In this document: positions 1 to 7,304 of the stretch, one piece after another
How the letters are laid out: each line of letters begins with the position of its first letter
Position numbering within the stretch: position 1 is the stretch's first letter
From: Elusimicrobia bacterium ADurb.Bin231
GTDB lineage: Bacteria; Elusimicrobiota; UBA8919; MWCF01
Assembly (NCBI GenBank): GCA_002069855.1
Contig: MWCF01000108.1
Coordinates: 1 to 37,173 of the forward strand
Length of the DNA stretch: 37,173 nucleotides
Direction: 5' to 3'
The notes under the pieces: generated by a model
The model's database searches: none
What the model was told of the DNA's origin: nothing
The model's input: the letters and a program-made list of their open reading frames with translations, nothing else
Made by a program: the position numbers and the translations under genes

Positions 1-77
1 AATCCGGTGTTTATATTTATCTTGTGGAATCCGCGAACGGTAAAAAACGCACAGGCGCTGTGGTTGTAGCGAAGTGA
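1..77 (+). CDS. C-terminal end of a secreted protein with FlgD-like Ig / sorting domain (partial)
   Basis: Only the last 24 codons are in the window, read from base 3 to the TGA at 75-77. They read SGVYIYLVESANGKKR and then TGAVVVAK. This is the final strand pair of the FlgD-like/T9SS type A-like domain, in which a W-D-G-x-x-x-x-G motif is followed by SG(V/I/L)Y. The same ending occurs in the proteins ending at 7030 and 17033, which supports the reading. The upstream body is outside the window, so its function is unknown. A PorV-like barrel gene follows 53 bases later, the same order as the other two FlgD-tailed proteins here. Confidence 0.7.
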   Translation, partial: SGVYIYLVESANGKKRTGAVVVAK

Positions 78-106
78 GGAAACAGTGAGTAGTAAGTGGT
101 GAGGAA
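75..106 (+). repeat. degenerate heptanucleotide repeat, intergenic
   Basis: Three head-to-tail 7-base units at 86-106 fit TRAGTRG/TGAGGAA, and a further TGAGGAA lies at 75-81. The reverse complement matches the TTRCTRC units inside the signal peptide of the next gene (190-238), so the two tracts form an inverted pair of one repeat family. Confidence 0.45.
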
Positions 107-130
107 TGATGCATACAAATAAAAGGCCGT

Positions 131-1582
131 ATGAAAAATTGGGAAAATGGCTACATCTTTAATAGCAATTTTATGAATAAAAAAATATTTTACTGCTTAT
201 TAATTACTTCTTGCTACTTACTACTTGCTGCTTACGGCTATTCCGCTTTTCAGGATACGGGTTGGGGCGCGCGGCCAGGCGGTATGGGTAATACTTTTAC
301 CGCCATTGCCAATGACGCTTCAGCTCCATTATGGAACCCTGCGGGGATAGCGCAGTTGAAGAATATAGAAACCACTTTTATGTACAATAAATTGTTTGTA
401 GGCATAGAAGATGCCAATATAACGCAGATGTTCGGCGCTCTCATATATCCCACAAAACGAGGAGCGTTCGGTTTTACGATAACTGATTTTTCATTATGGG
501 GTTATTATAAAGAAAACACGTTTTCCGGAAGTTACGCGTATAATCTTTCCGACGGATTAAACATAGGATTACCTATAATGATTGGATTAAATCTTAAATA
601 TCTTACTCATTCGTATAATCTTGACTCTCGGACAAAGTCAATGAATGATCCTGTATTTGCTCAGACATCGTCCGGCGGATTTACTCCGGATGTCGGGATT
701 TTAGTGAAACCTTACAGATTAAGTATCGGTGTTTCAGTCTTGAATATTTTGCAGCCTGATGTGGGGCTAAAAACGAGCGATAAAGTGCCTATGGTTATCA
801 AATCAGGTATTGCTTACCAGCTTGGAGGTTGGGGCATAATTGATTCTTTGACTCCGACTGTTGATATTTCATCCAGGAAACCCGAGGGCGGGACATCAGA
901 CACAAAAGTTTCCTTTGGTATGGAGTTATGGATAAGAAAGACTTTGGCTTTGCGCATAGGAGGAAATGATCGTGAGGTTACAGCAGGATGTTCCTATTCC
1001 AAAGCCTTTTCGGAAAGCGATATTCAATTTGATTATGCCTTTCTCTCTCCTACGGAGTTGACTGAGGCATCGGGGAGTCACAGGATATCTATATCATTCG
1101 GAATGTCAGTGCCTGAAAGGAAAAAACTGGATAGTACGCGCGCTGCAATAATTCCCGTAAAAGAGACGGAAGTTACAGTGGAAACAATAAAGGAAAAATA
1201 TCTGAAACGGGGTTATCAGCATTTCGAGCGCGCAGAGTATTCAGACGCTATTTCCGCGTGGGAAGAGGTTCTTAAGGTTGATCCCGGCAATTCCGAAGTT
1301 AAGAATAAAATCAAGATGGCAAAAATGTGGCTCGGTCAGGAAACTTCTTCAGGCGCGGATTCCGAACAAATAGCAGGCGCTGAATTTGCCAGGGAGCAGC
1401 TGAATATTAATACAGCCAATGAAATAGAACTTATTGATGTTGGATTTACACGCGAGGAAGCGCGAAATATCATAGCATATAGAAAGAAATCAAAATTTAA
1501 AAAGATTGATGATTTATCATCGGTTCCTGGTATGACTCCGGAAAAATTTAATAAGATAAAGTTGAAGCTTAAAATTAGATAG
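131..1582 (+). CDS. PorV/UPF0164-like outer-membrane barrel with TPR and C-terminal ComEA-like HhH domain
   Basis: This 483-residue exported protein has a signal peptide ending near YGYSA (about residue 40). It carries the PorV-type N-terminal strand motif, RPGGMGNTFTAIANDASA followed by a WNPAG turn, at about 46-71. A barrel-like stretch of alternating strands runs to about 340. A single TPR-like unit follows at about 350-392, with A-I-x-x-W and L-x-x-D-P-x-N. Residues 424-483 form a ComEA-type HhH: LNINTAN, an I-x-x-Y-R helix, then DDLSSVPGM. PorV-family proteins are outer-membrane barrels, so the tail should lie in the periplasm; DNA binding by the HhH is inferred from the family. The start at 131 is preceded by AAAAGG (121-126). 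An ATG at 173 would give a more ordinary signal peptide but has no ribosome site. A gene for an exported SpoVG-like protein follows 35 bases downstream. Confidence 0.85.
   Translation: MKNWENGYIFNSNFMNKKIFYCLLITSCYLLLAAYGYSAFQDTGWGARPGGMGNTFTAIANDASAPLWNPAGIAQLKNIETTFMYNKLFVGIEDANITQMFGALIYPTKRGAFGFTITDFSLWGYYKENTFSGSYAYNLSDGLNIGLPIMIGLNLKYLTHSYNLDSRTKSMNDPVFAQTSSGGFTPDVGILVKPYRLSIGVSVLNILQPDVGLKTSDKVPMVIKSGIAYQLGGWGIIDSLTPTVDISSRKPEGGTSDTKVSFGMELWIRKTLALRIGGNDREVTAGCSYSKAFSESDIQFDYAFLSPTELTEASGSHRISISFGMSVPERKKLDSTRAAIIPVKETEVTVETIKEKYLKRGYQHFERAEYSDAISAWEEVLKVDPGNSEVKNKIKMAKMWLGQETSSGADSEQIAGAEFAREQLNINTANEIELIDVGFTREEARNIIAYRKKSKFKKIDDLSSVPGMTPEKFNKIKLKLKIR
190..238 (+). repeat. heptanucleotide tract inside signal-peptide codons
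   Basis: Seven consecutive 7-base units in register fit TTRCTRC with substitutions; units at 190, 204, 211, 218 and 225 are the clearest. The tract encodes the hydrophobic core of the signal peptide. Because 7 is not a multiple of 3, a pure array encodes the same cyclic seven-residue pattern in all frames. Confidence 0.6.
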
Positions 1583-1617
1583 AAATAATTTGAAAATTTA
1601 AGAAAAAAGGGGGCTTT

Positions 1618-2250
1618 ATGCGTAAATGGATGGGGCTGTTGTTGGGTTTGATGCTGGTTGTTTCAGTAGCGCCGGTTTATGGAGAAGGTGAGATTTTCGT
1701 TACCGCGGTCAATAAGATCGCTTCTACAAAAAAAGGTGTTCCAGACACATATAGGGTAATCCTTAATGACTCTATAGAGGTAAAAGATATAGTTATGGAG
1801 AAAAGTGACGGAAAAACTGTGATTAAGTATCCAGTATATACATCCGCCAGGGGCAAGGTGTATCCTCAATTCGAAGTCCTTTCCGAACAGGCATCCGCCG
1901 AAATTGAAAAGTCTGTGAAAACCGGCAAACCTTCCGCTACTGTCGCGAAGTCCATGACATTTAAAATATCCAAATTTTCCAAACTTAAAAGGCCTTCCAC
2001 ATTAAAAGCATTTGCTTCCGTTGATTTTAATAATGCAGTGCGCGTAGAATGCAAGATTATGGGCGGCAAAAAGGGACCTTGGGTATCCTGGCCTGCGGTA
2101 AAAGATGAAACTACTGGAAAATATAATAAGCAGGTTAGTGTAGTAAATAAGAATGTTAAAAAAGTTGTTGAAAATTCCCTATTGAAAAGATATGCTGCGG
2201 CTGATGTCGAAACTGAAACTGACGATATGGAAGTACAAGAGGAAGAGTAA
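1618..2250 (+). CDS. exported protein with two tandem SpoVG-like domains (copy 1)
   Basis: A 210-residue protein with a clear signal peptide (residues 1-22, ending PVYG). The mature part is two related units, about 25-102 and 113-192. The second matches the SpoVG pattern: LKAFASVDFNN aligns with the SpoVG strand (x-A-x-A-S-I/V), MGGKKGPWVSWPAVKDETTG aligns with the G-x-F-V-A-M-P-S-(R/K) region, and a closing helix VVENSLLKRY resembles the I-x-x-A-V-L-x-x-Y helix. The first unit repeats this scheme (VILNDSIEVKDI, YPVYTSARGKVYP, EIEKSV). A short acidic tail ends the protein. SpoVG proteins are normally small cytosolic nucleic-acid-binding proteins, so an exported double version is unexpected. 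A strong AGGGGG site lies 5' of the ATG. It probably shares a transcript with the barrel gene at 131. The SpoVG call comes from pattern similarity seen by eye, not from a search. Confidence 0.7.
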   Translation: MRKWMGLLLGLMLVVSVAPVYGEGEIFVTAVNKIASTKKGVPDTYRVILNDSIEVKDIVMEKSDGKTVIKYPVYTSARGKVYPQFEVLSEQASAEIEKSVKTGKPSATVAKSMTFKISKFSKLKRPSTLKAFASVDFNNAVRVECKIMGGKKGPWVSWPAVKDETTGKYNKQVSVVNKNVKKVVENSLLKRYAAADVETETDDMEVQEEE

Positions 2251-2265
2251 GAATAGTTTGCGATT

Positions 2266-2507
2266 GTTGAAAAAGTATTTTTTTGTCATTCAGAATCTCG
2301 ATGTGCCGGGATTGAGAATTGTCATTCTGAGGCAACGCCGAAGAATCTTGCCGTTAATGGTTTTACGCGGCAGAGAATAATAAGAAAGAGATGCTTCGTT
2401 CCACTCAGCATGACAAAAAATGCCGTCATTCTGAATGTAGCGCAGCGGAGTGAAGAATCCCGCTTTGGTTGTCATTGCTCGGAGCGTAGCGACGAAGCAA
2501 TCTCGTA
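2266..2507 (+). repeat. cluster of dispersed GTCATTCTGA...GAAGAATC repeats
   Basis: It begins with a leader GTTGAAAAAG (2266-2275) that recurs after other genes. Copies start at 2321 and 2425 (GTCATTCTGA... ...GAAGAATC), a GTCATTGC variant starts at 2471, and an inverted copy lies at about 2389-2416. GATGTGCCGGGATTG at 2300-2314 occurs again at 3470-3484. The arms are partly self-complementary, so folded RNA is plausible. Similar intergenic repeats are common in many environmental bacterial genomes. Confidence 0.75.
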
Positions 2508-2672
2508 GCAAAGGTTTTATGCGGAGAAGAGGAACAAGGCGGAGAAGTCACGCATCGCTCAACATAACACCGTTAGGAGATACTTCGCTGCCGCTTGGTA
2601 TGGCAAACAGATGAGTCGTGTGCTTATGATTAAAATATTTATTTTTCGGCAGTGTCAATCTGAATTTTATGC

Positions 2673-2701
2673 TTGCATTTTGACATAAATAGTAGTATGA
2701 T
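2673..2701 (+). promoter_or_regulatory. candidate sigma70-type promoter for the second SpoVG-like gene
   Basis: TTGCAT (2673-2678), a 17-base spacer, then TATGAT (2696-2701), 60 bases before the ATG at 2762. It lies after the repeat cluster, which suggests that copy 2 has its own transcript. This is a motif match only. Confidence 0.35.
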
Positions 2702-2761
2702 TAAATAGCAGAAATACAATGCCCGAGGTAGGCGGGACAAACTATAATAAAGGGGGATGTC

Positions 2762-3385
2762 ATGCTTAAAAAGTTTTCTGTTTTATTGTTAGCCGCAATG
2801 TTGTTTGCTCGTACGAATATATTTGCAGCCGGAGAGATTTTTGTAACAAGTGTTAAACAGGTGCCTGCAGCAGCTGATTCAAGCGGACAAGGTACAGTAT
2901 CCGTTGTCTTGAATGATTGCGTAGAAATTCGAGAAATAGAAGTGGTAAAAGCAGAAGGCGTAAAATCTCTTAAATATCCTGTGTATGTATCAGCCAGAGG
3001 CAAAGAATATCCGCAGGTTGAGGTTCTTACAAAACAGGCAAAAGACGAAATAGAAAAAGCAGTATTTTCGAACAAAGCTTCCCCTACAGCGCCAAAAACA
3101 ATCACATTCAAAATCTCAAAATTTTCTATATACAACAGGCCTTCATCTCTTAAAGCGTTCGTTTCTGTAGATTTTAACAATTCCGTAAGGGTAGAAGCAA
3201 AGGTTATGGGCGGGAAACGCGGCCCTTGGGTCTCATGGCCTTCAAGAAAAGATGAGTCAACTGGGAAATACAAGAAACAGATTCTTTTAGTAAATAAGAA
3301 AGTGCAAACTGTAGTGGAAAAGGCAATACTTGCCAGATACGCAAAGGCAAGCAGTGAATCCTCGGACGCAGAATCCGAAGAATAA
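2762..3385 (+). CDS. exported protein with two tandem SpoVG-like domains (copy 2)
   Basis: A 207-residue paralogue of the protein at 1618-2250, matching it over its whole length. It has a signal peptide to about residue 22 (ending NIFAA), then GEIFVTSVK opening domain 1. Domain 2 contains LKAFVSVDFNNSVRVEAKVM, GPWVSWPSRKDESTGKY and a closing helix VVEKAILARYA. The acidic tail is also kept. WPSRK is closer to the SpoVG M-P-S-R-K core than copy 1 (WPAVK). GGGGGAT lies just before the ATG. The downstream region repeats elements found after copy 1, so the gene and its 3' flank were probably duplicated together. Function unknown; binding of extracellular or periplasmic nucleic acid is a guess from the fold. 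Confidence 0.7.
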   Translation: MLKKFSVLLLAAMLFARTNIFAAGEIFVTSVKQVPAAADSSGQGTVSVVLNDCVEIREIEVVKAEGVKSLKYPVYVSARGKEYPQVEVLTKQAKDEIEKAVFSNKASPTAPKTITFKISKFSIYNRPSSLKAFVSVDFNNSVRVEAKVMGGKRGPWVSWPSRKDESTGKYKKQILLVNKKVQTVVEKAILARYAKASSESSDAESEE

Positions 3386-3691
3386 AAATATAATTTAAGT
3401 TTGTTGAAAAAGCATTCTTGTCATTCAGAATCCAGATGTATAGGTGTAATGTTTTTTGTATAGAGTACTGATGTGCCGGGATTGGCATGACAAATAGGTG
3501 CCCTCATTCTGACCGTGTCGCCGATGAGTGAAGAATCTCAAGGTAGTCATTCTGAACGAAGTGAAGAATCCAGCTGGTGCGGTTGTTAGAAATATGTAAC
3601 ATTTTTTTTCATTGTATATGACCGGAAGTAATTTAACTAAACTGAAAATAAAAAATTCTTATTAATATATTGAAAAGTTTTCGGAGGAAGA
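3386..3691. other. intergenic region with dispersed repeats
   Basis: No gene seen. It holds a repeat cluster (3403-3571) and then AT-rich sequence leading to the GGAGGAAG ribosome site before 3692. I could not pick a convincing promoter. Confidence 0.6.
3403..3571 (+). repeat. dispersed repeat cluster after the second SpoVG-like gene
   Basis: The leader GTTGAAAAAG (3403-3412) is followed by TTGTCATTCAGAATCC. GATGTGCCGGGATTG (3470-3484) is shared with the cluster after copy 1. Further copies at 3503-3539 and 3546-3571 end in GAAGAATC. Confidence 0.7.
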
Positions 3692-6600
3692 ATGAAAAAG
3701 AAAATTCTATTATTACTTTTTGCCGGATTTTTAAATGCGATGTTTTGTCAGAGTGCGCGCGCAGGATTGATGTTTAGCGATGATTTTGAAGGAACTGAAG
3801 GAAGCACAGTTACAGAAGCAGGGTGGATAGGTTATGCTTTAAGCGCCTTGCCTGCTACATTTTACATAACTGCGGAACAAAAATATACGGGCTCAAAATC
3901 TGTAAAATTGACGGACAACAACACATATGTAAGCTATTTATATACAGTTTCTACTGTTACTGCGGGCACTAATTATATGTTGTCCGGCTGGTTTTACGAC
4001 AATGACGCAAATACCAGCGGATATCTTTCAATATCTTGGTATGCTGCAGCAGACGGTAGCGGCAGTGCTTTAACCAGCAAAGAATCTTCTTTCACAACGG
4101 ATAGTGGAAGTTGGCAGTTTATTTCTACAGCAGCAGTTGCTCATGCAAGTGCTCAGTCATGCAGAGTAAGGATAAATATAAAAAATTCTGGAGCCGACAC
4201 ATACTCAATATATGCTGACAGCATAACTTTTGTTGAGGTTTTAACTCCCCCTACAACGCATTATACTCTTAATTTAACTAATCCGGCTAACGGCAAAATA
4301 AAAATGACTCCTCCTGATACAATCTATTCATCTGCCTCGGCAGTTGATTACGCAACCGCTACAGTTGTCAATCTTGTTGCTATGGCAAATTCAGGGTATG
4401 AATTCTCTTCGTGGTCAGGCAGCGCTGTGCTTGTTAGTTCAGATACTTATGCCAGCACCGCTACTGTTACTATGGATGCGAATAAAACAATAGGCGCTAC
4501 TTTCGTTCTTACTGGCGGGCCTACATATTACACCCTTACACTTAATTCTCCGAGTAACGGCAAAGTAAAAATAACACCTCCGGGCACTGTCTATTCCGCA
4601 GGTACAACAATAGATTATGCTTCAAGTACTGCTGTGGGTGTTGTGGCAATGGCAAATACGGGTTATAAATTTTCAAGCTGGTCAGCCGGTGTTACTGGCG
4701 CAGTTTCCGACACTTACGCGAGCACAGGCACAGTTACTATGGACGCGGATAAAACAATTTCAGCAACTTTTAGCGCTGTGGGAAGCACTGTTGCCGGTTC
4801 TCCAATTAGAATTAATGAAGTTGCGGCAAACGAGTCCAACTCTCTTGACTGGATAGAGTTTTATGTTGCAGTTGGCGGAGATTATAGCCAGTATAAAGTC
4901 AAGGAAGGAACGGCACTTTTGCCAGGGACCACTGTTGGGGCAAATGTTACCAGCGGTTATACATTTCCAGATACATTTAATCCTTCGGCAGGTGATTATA
5001 TTGTATTACATATTAATAATAAGATGAATGCCTGTGAAGATGATTATTCGGGAACAGGCGATGACAGCGTATGGGATTTTTATACTACTGATTCCGGTCT
5101 TACAGGTACAGATAATGTTATTTTGTTGACTGATCCTGCGGATACTATAATAGATGCCATGGCTTTTGCCAATAATACAGGCAGCTGGACAGGGAGCACC
5201 CCAGCTTTCAACAATGCTGTATCTTCCGGACAGTGGACAGGCATAGCTTCCGAAGCAGACAGCGTTGATTCGTCACTTGCCACGTCTGCCGGGAAATCTC
5301 TCGGAAGAGATGAAAACTCAACTGACACAGATGCTACTGCTGCGGCAAAAGATGATTGGTCAATAAAAACAACTCTTACCATGGGTGTTGCTAACAGCAC
5401 TTCAACAGTTGTTCCCCCAGCTGCCGGCGGAGGCAGTATATCAGCAATAATTACTGAACTTGCTACAAATATTTCTAATGGCGATTTTATAGAATTGTTT
5501 GTTACAGCAGAATCCACAGATGTCGGAGGTTGCCAGTTGTATACAGGAACTACTTTAATAAAAACATTATCATCAGACATAGGAACTGTATCCAGCGGCA
5601 CATTCATAGTTCTGTGGGCTTCCGTTACGAATAATCCGTCAGGTGCGCGTGGTACAGATCGCGATGAAACCTCTGCGGATGAAAACGGGAACGGGTATAT
5701 TGATCTTTATTCAGATGACTCATCATCACCAGGTTTAACGAGCACAGATAACACTATAACTTTGAAGAGTGCTGGGGGAACCATTTTAAGTTTTGTAAGT
5801 ATTGCTGATAATGATGCTACCTATGCAGCGGCGAATAAAACAGCGTATAATAATGCGGTTGCTGCCAATAAATGGAGCCCGTCAGCCAGTACTGATGCCG
5901 AATATGTAGCGGGCTCTTTTGCTTGGAGCAAATCAAAAACCAATTCCGTATATAGAACAAGAGAATCAGGCGTGATTTCCAATACCAATACAAAAGATGA
6001 TTGGGCTGAAGGTCTCCCTTCACATGGACAATGGATGGACGACGGCGAAGGCGACGGCGGTGCGGTGGCAGGTCCGAGCGGAACTATGTATGCCGTAATC
6101 ACAGAGGTTGCTCCAAACATTTCAGGCGGCGATTTTGTGGAATTGTTTGTTACCGCAGAATCAACGAATGCTGCGGGGTGTATGATTTATGAAGGCGGCA
6201 CCAAGATAAAGACAATACCTTCGGATATAGGGACATTGCCGAAAAATATGTACATTGTATTATGGGCATCAAAAGCGAACAATCCGGCAGGTACAAGAGG
6301 AACAGATCGCGATGAAACCGCTGCTGATGAAAACGGTAACGGATATATTGACTTATATTCCGATGAAGGTACGCCCGCTTTAACAGGCACAGATAACACA
6401 ATATCTCTGAAAACCGCTAACGATACATTTATTGATTTTATGAGTTTTGCGGAAAATGATGATACTGATTTTAGTTCCACTCTGCAAACAGTATATAATA
6501 ATGCCGTAACTGCCGGTCAGTGGTCTCCGGCTGCAACAATAGAGCAGGAATATGTTGACGGCTCAGTGGCATGGAGCGAGTCATCGTCAAAATCAATGTA

Positions 6601-7030
6601 CAGAATATCTCAGAGCGCGCAGCCTCTTGATAATCATTTAAAAGCCGACTGGCTTGAAGCTTCAATAACTCCCGGATATGGTGATTACGGCGGAACACCT
6701 ACCACAACTACAAAACCTCTTCAAATATTTCAATCCGTGTTTTCTCCTTATGGAGACGGTAAATACAATCAGGCTAAGATTTCCTATAATGTGCCCGCAG
6801 GCAGCCAGATTACTATAAGGGTTTTTGATATAAGGGGACGTGCTGTAAGAACTGTGGTTGACCATGTTGACGGCGGAGGTGCTTCTGAAACTGTAAACTG
6901 GGACGGCAAAGATGATAACGGCAATGTTGTCCGTACAGGAATTTATATTGTAAATATAGAGGCAATAAATAAATCTACAGGAGCAGTTAAACGCTCTTCC
7001 AAGAGAGTTGTAGTAGGCAGAAAAATGTAA
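3692..7030 (+). CDS. large secreted multidomain protein: InlB-type repeats, three lamin-tail domains, FlgD-like C-terminus
   Basis: A 1112-residue protein with signal peptide MKKKILLLLFAGFLNAMFCQ to about SARA. Residues about 26-186 look like a carbohydrate-binding-type jelly-roll (DDFEG at the start, SGWFYD). Two tandem divergent InlB B-repeats follow at about 189-273 and 278-360 (YTL, NGKIKMTPP, GYEFSSWSG, MDANKTIGATF). Three LTD-like domains span about 370-566, 583-776 and 798-996, each opening I-x-E-(V/L)-A and containing (W/D)(I/F)E(F/L)(Y/F)V. The last two are close copies with Ca-loop-like DENGNGYID at 663 and 879. Residues about 1008-1112 are a FlgD-like domain with NWDGKDDNGNVVRTGIY. 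It is probably displayed or released at the cell surface for adhesion or matrix binding. GGAGGAAG gives a strong start. A PorV-like gene follows. Confidence 0.85.
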   Translation: MKKKILLLLFAGFLNAMFCQSARAGLMFSDDFEGTEGSTVTEAGWIGYALSALPATFYITAEQKYTGSKSVKLTDNNTYVSYLYTVSTVTAGTNYMLSGWFYDNDANTSGYLSISWYAAADGSGSALTSKESSFTTDSGSWQFISTAAVAHASAQSCRVRINIKNSGADTYSIYADSITFVEVLTPPTTHYTLNLTNPANGKIKMTPPDTIYSSASAVDYATATVVNLVAMANSGYEFSSWSGSAVLVSSDTYASTATVTMDANKTIGATFVLTGGPTYYTLTLNSPSNGKVKITPPGTVYSAGTTIDYASSTAVGVVAMANTGYKFSSWSAGVTGAVSDTYASTGTVTMDADKTISATFSAVGSTVAGSPIRINEVAANESNSLDWIEFYVAVGGDYSQYKVKEGTALLPGTTVGANVTSGYTFPDTFNPSAGDYIVLHINNKMNACEDDYSGTGDDSVWDFYTTDSGLTGTDNVILLTDPADTIIDAMAFANNTGSWTGSTPAFNNAVSSGQWTGIASEADSVDSSLATSAGKSLGRDENSTDTDATAAAKDDWSIKTTLTMGVANSTSTVVPPAAGGGSISAIITELATNISNGDFIELFVTAESTDVGGCQLYTGTTLIKTLSSDIGTVSSGTFIVLWASVTNNPSGARGTDRDETSADENGNGYIDLYSDDSSSPGLTSTDNTITLKSAGGTILSFVSIADNDATYAAANKTAYNNAVAANKWSPSASTDAEYVAGSFAWSKSKTNSVYRTRESGVISNTNTKDDWAEGLPSHGQWMDDGEGDGGAVAGPSGTMYAVITEVAPNISGGDFVELFVTAESTNAAGCMIYEGGTKIKTIPSDIGTLPKNMYIVLWASKANNPAGTRGTDRDETAADENGNGYIDLYSDEGTPALTGTDNTISLKTANDTFIDFMSFAENDDTDFSSTLQTVYNNAVTAGQWSPAATIEQEYVDGSVAWSESSSKSMYRISQSAQPLDNHLKADWLEASITPGYGDYGGTPTTTTKPLQIFQSVFSPYGDGKYNQAKISYNVPAGSQITIRVFDIRGRAVRTVVDHVDGGGASETVNWDGKDDNGNVVRTGIYIVNIEAINKSTGAVKRSSKRVVVGRKM

Positions 7031-7304
7031 GTCGAGGTTATAGAAAAGTATTTTTTGTCATTCTGAATGAAGCGTAGCGGAGTGAAGAATCCCGCTTTGG
7101 TTGTCATTGAGAACGTAAGCGTGGCAATCCCGTAGTTGGCTTATATTGATAAAAGATTCAGTTTAATGTCTGGAATATGAATACGAGATTGAATTGTTTT
7201 CGGTTCGCAAAATTGAATATTATACAGTTGTGTTCATACAAAATTAAAATAAGTTTTAACGCAACACAAAATAATAATTTATTTTATATGACGCGAGGAA
7301 TAAA
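7031..7304. other. intergenic region with dispersed repeats
   Basis: Repeats fill 7038-7134. The rest is AT-rich with no gene. A weak TTGTTT (7194-7199) and TATTAT (7218-7223) pair with an 18-base gap could be a promoter for 7305, but I do not rely on it. Confidence 0.5.
7038..7134 (+). repeat. dispersed repeat pair
   Basis: The leader variant TATAGAAAAGTA runs into a GTCATTCTGAATGAAGCG unit (7057-7095, ending GAAGAATCCCGC) and then a GTCATTGAG...GGCAATCCCG variant (7103-7134). The order, a GAAGAATC unit followed by a GTCATTG unit, is the same as at 2425-2507. Confidence 0.7.

Larger units (their letters stand above)
2251..2761. other. intergenic region with dispersed repeats and a possible promoter
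   Basis: No gene seen. It holds a cluster of dispersed repeats (2266-2507), about 170 bases with no recognisable feature, and a candidate promoter at 2673-2701 ahead of the second SpoVG-like gene. Confidence 0.6.

Noticed and set aside
2192..2380. A 62-codon + strand frame overlapping the end of the first SpoVG-like gene
   Set aside because: It runs into the dispersed repeat cluster and has no ribosome site or domain.
2266..2507. CRISPR-like array
   Set aside because: The repeat units vary in sequence and spacing and include an inverted copy, so they are dispersed intergenic repeats.
2701..3273. A 190-codon open frame on the - strand
   Set aside because: It lies wholly antisense to the second SpoVG-like gene, has no recognisable domain, and the + strand gene has a signal peptide and a paralogue.
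7189..7226. Promoter before the 7305 gene
   Set aside because: TTGTTT and TATTAT are 18 bases apart but weak, and the region is AT-rich enough for chance matches.
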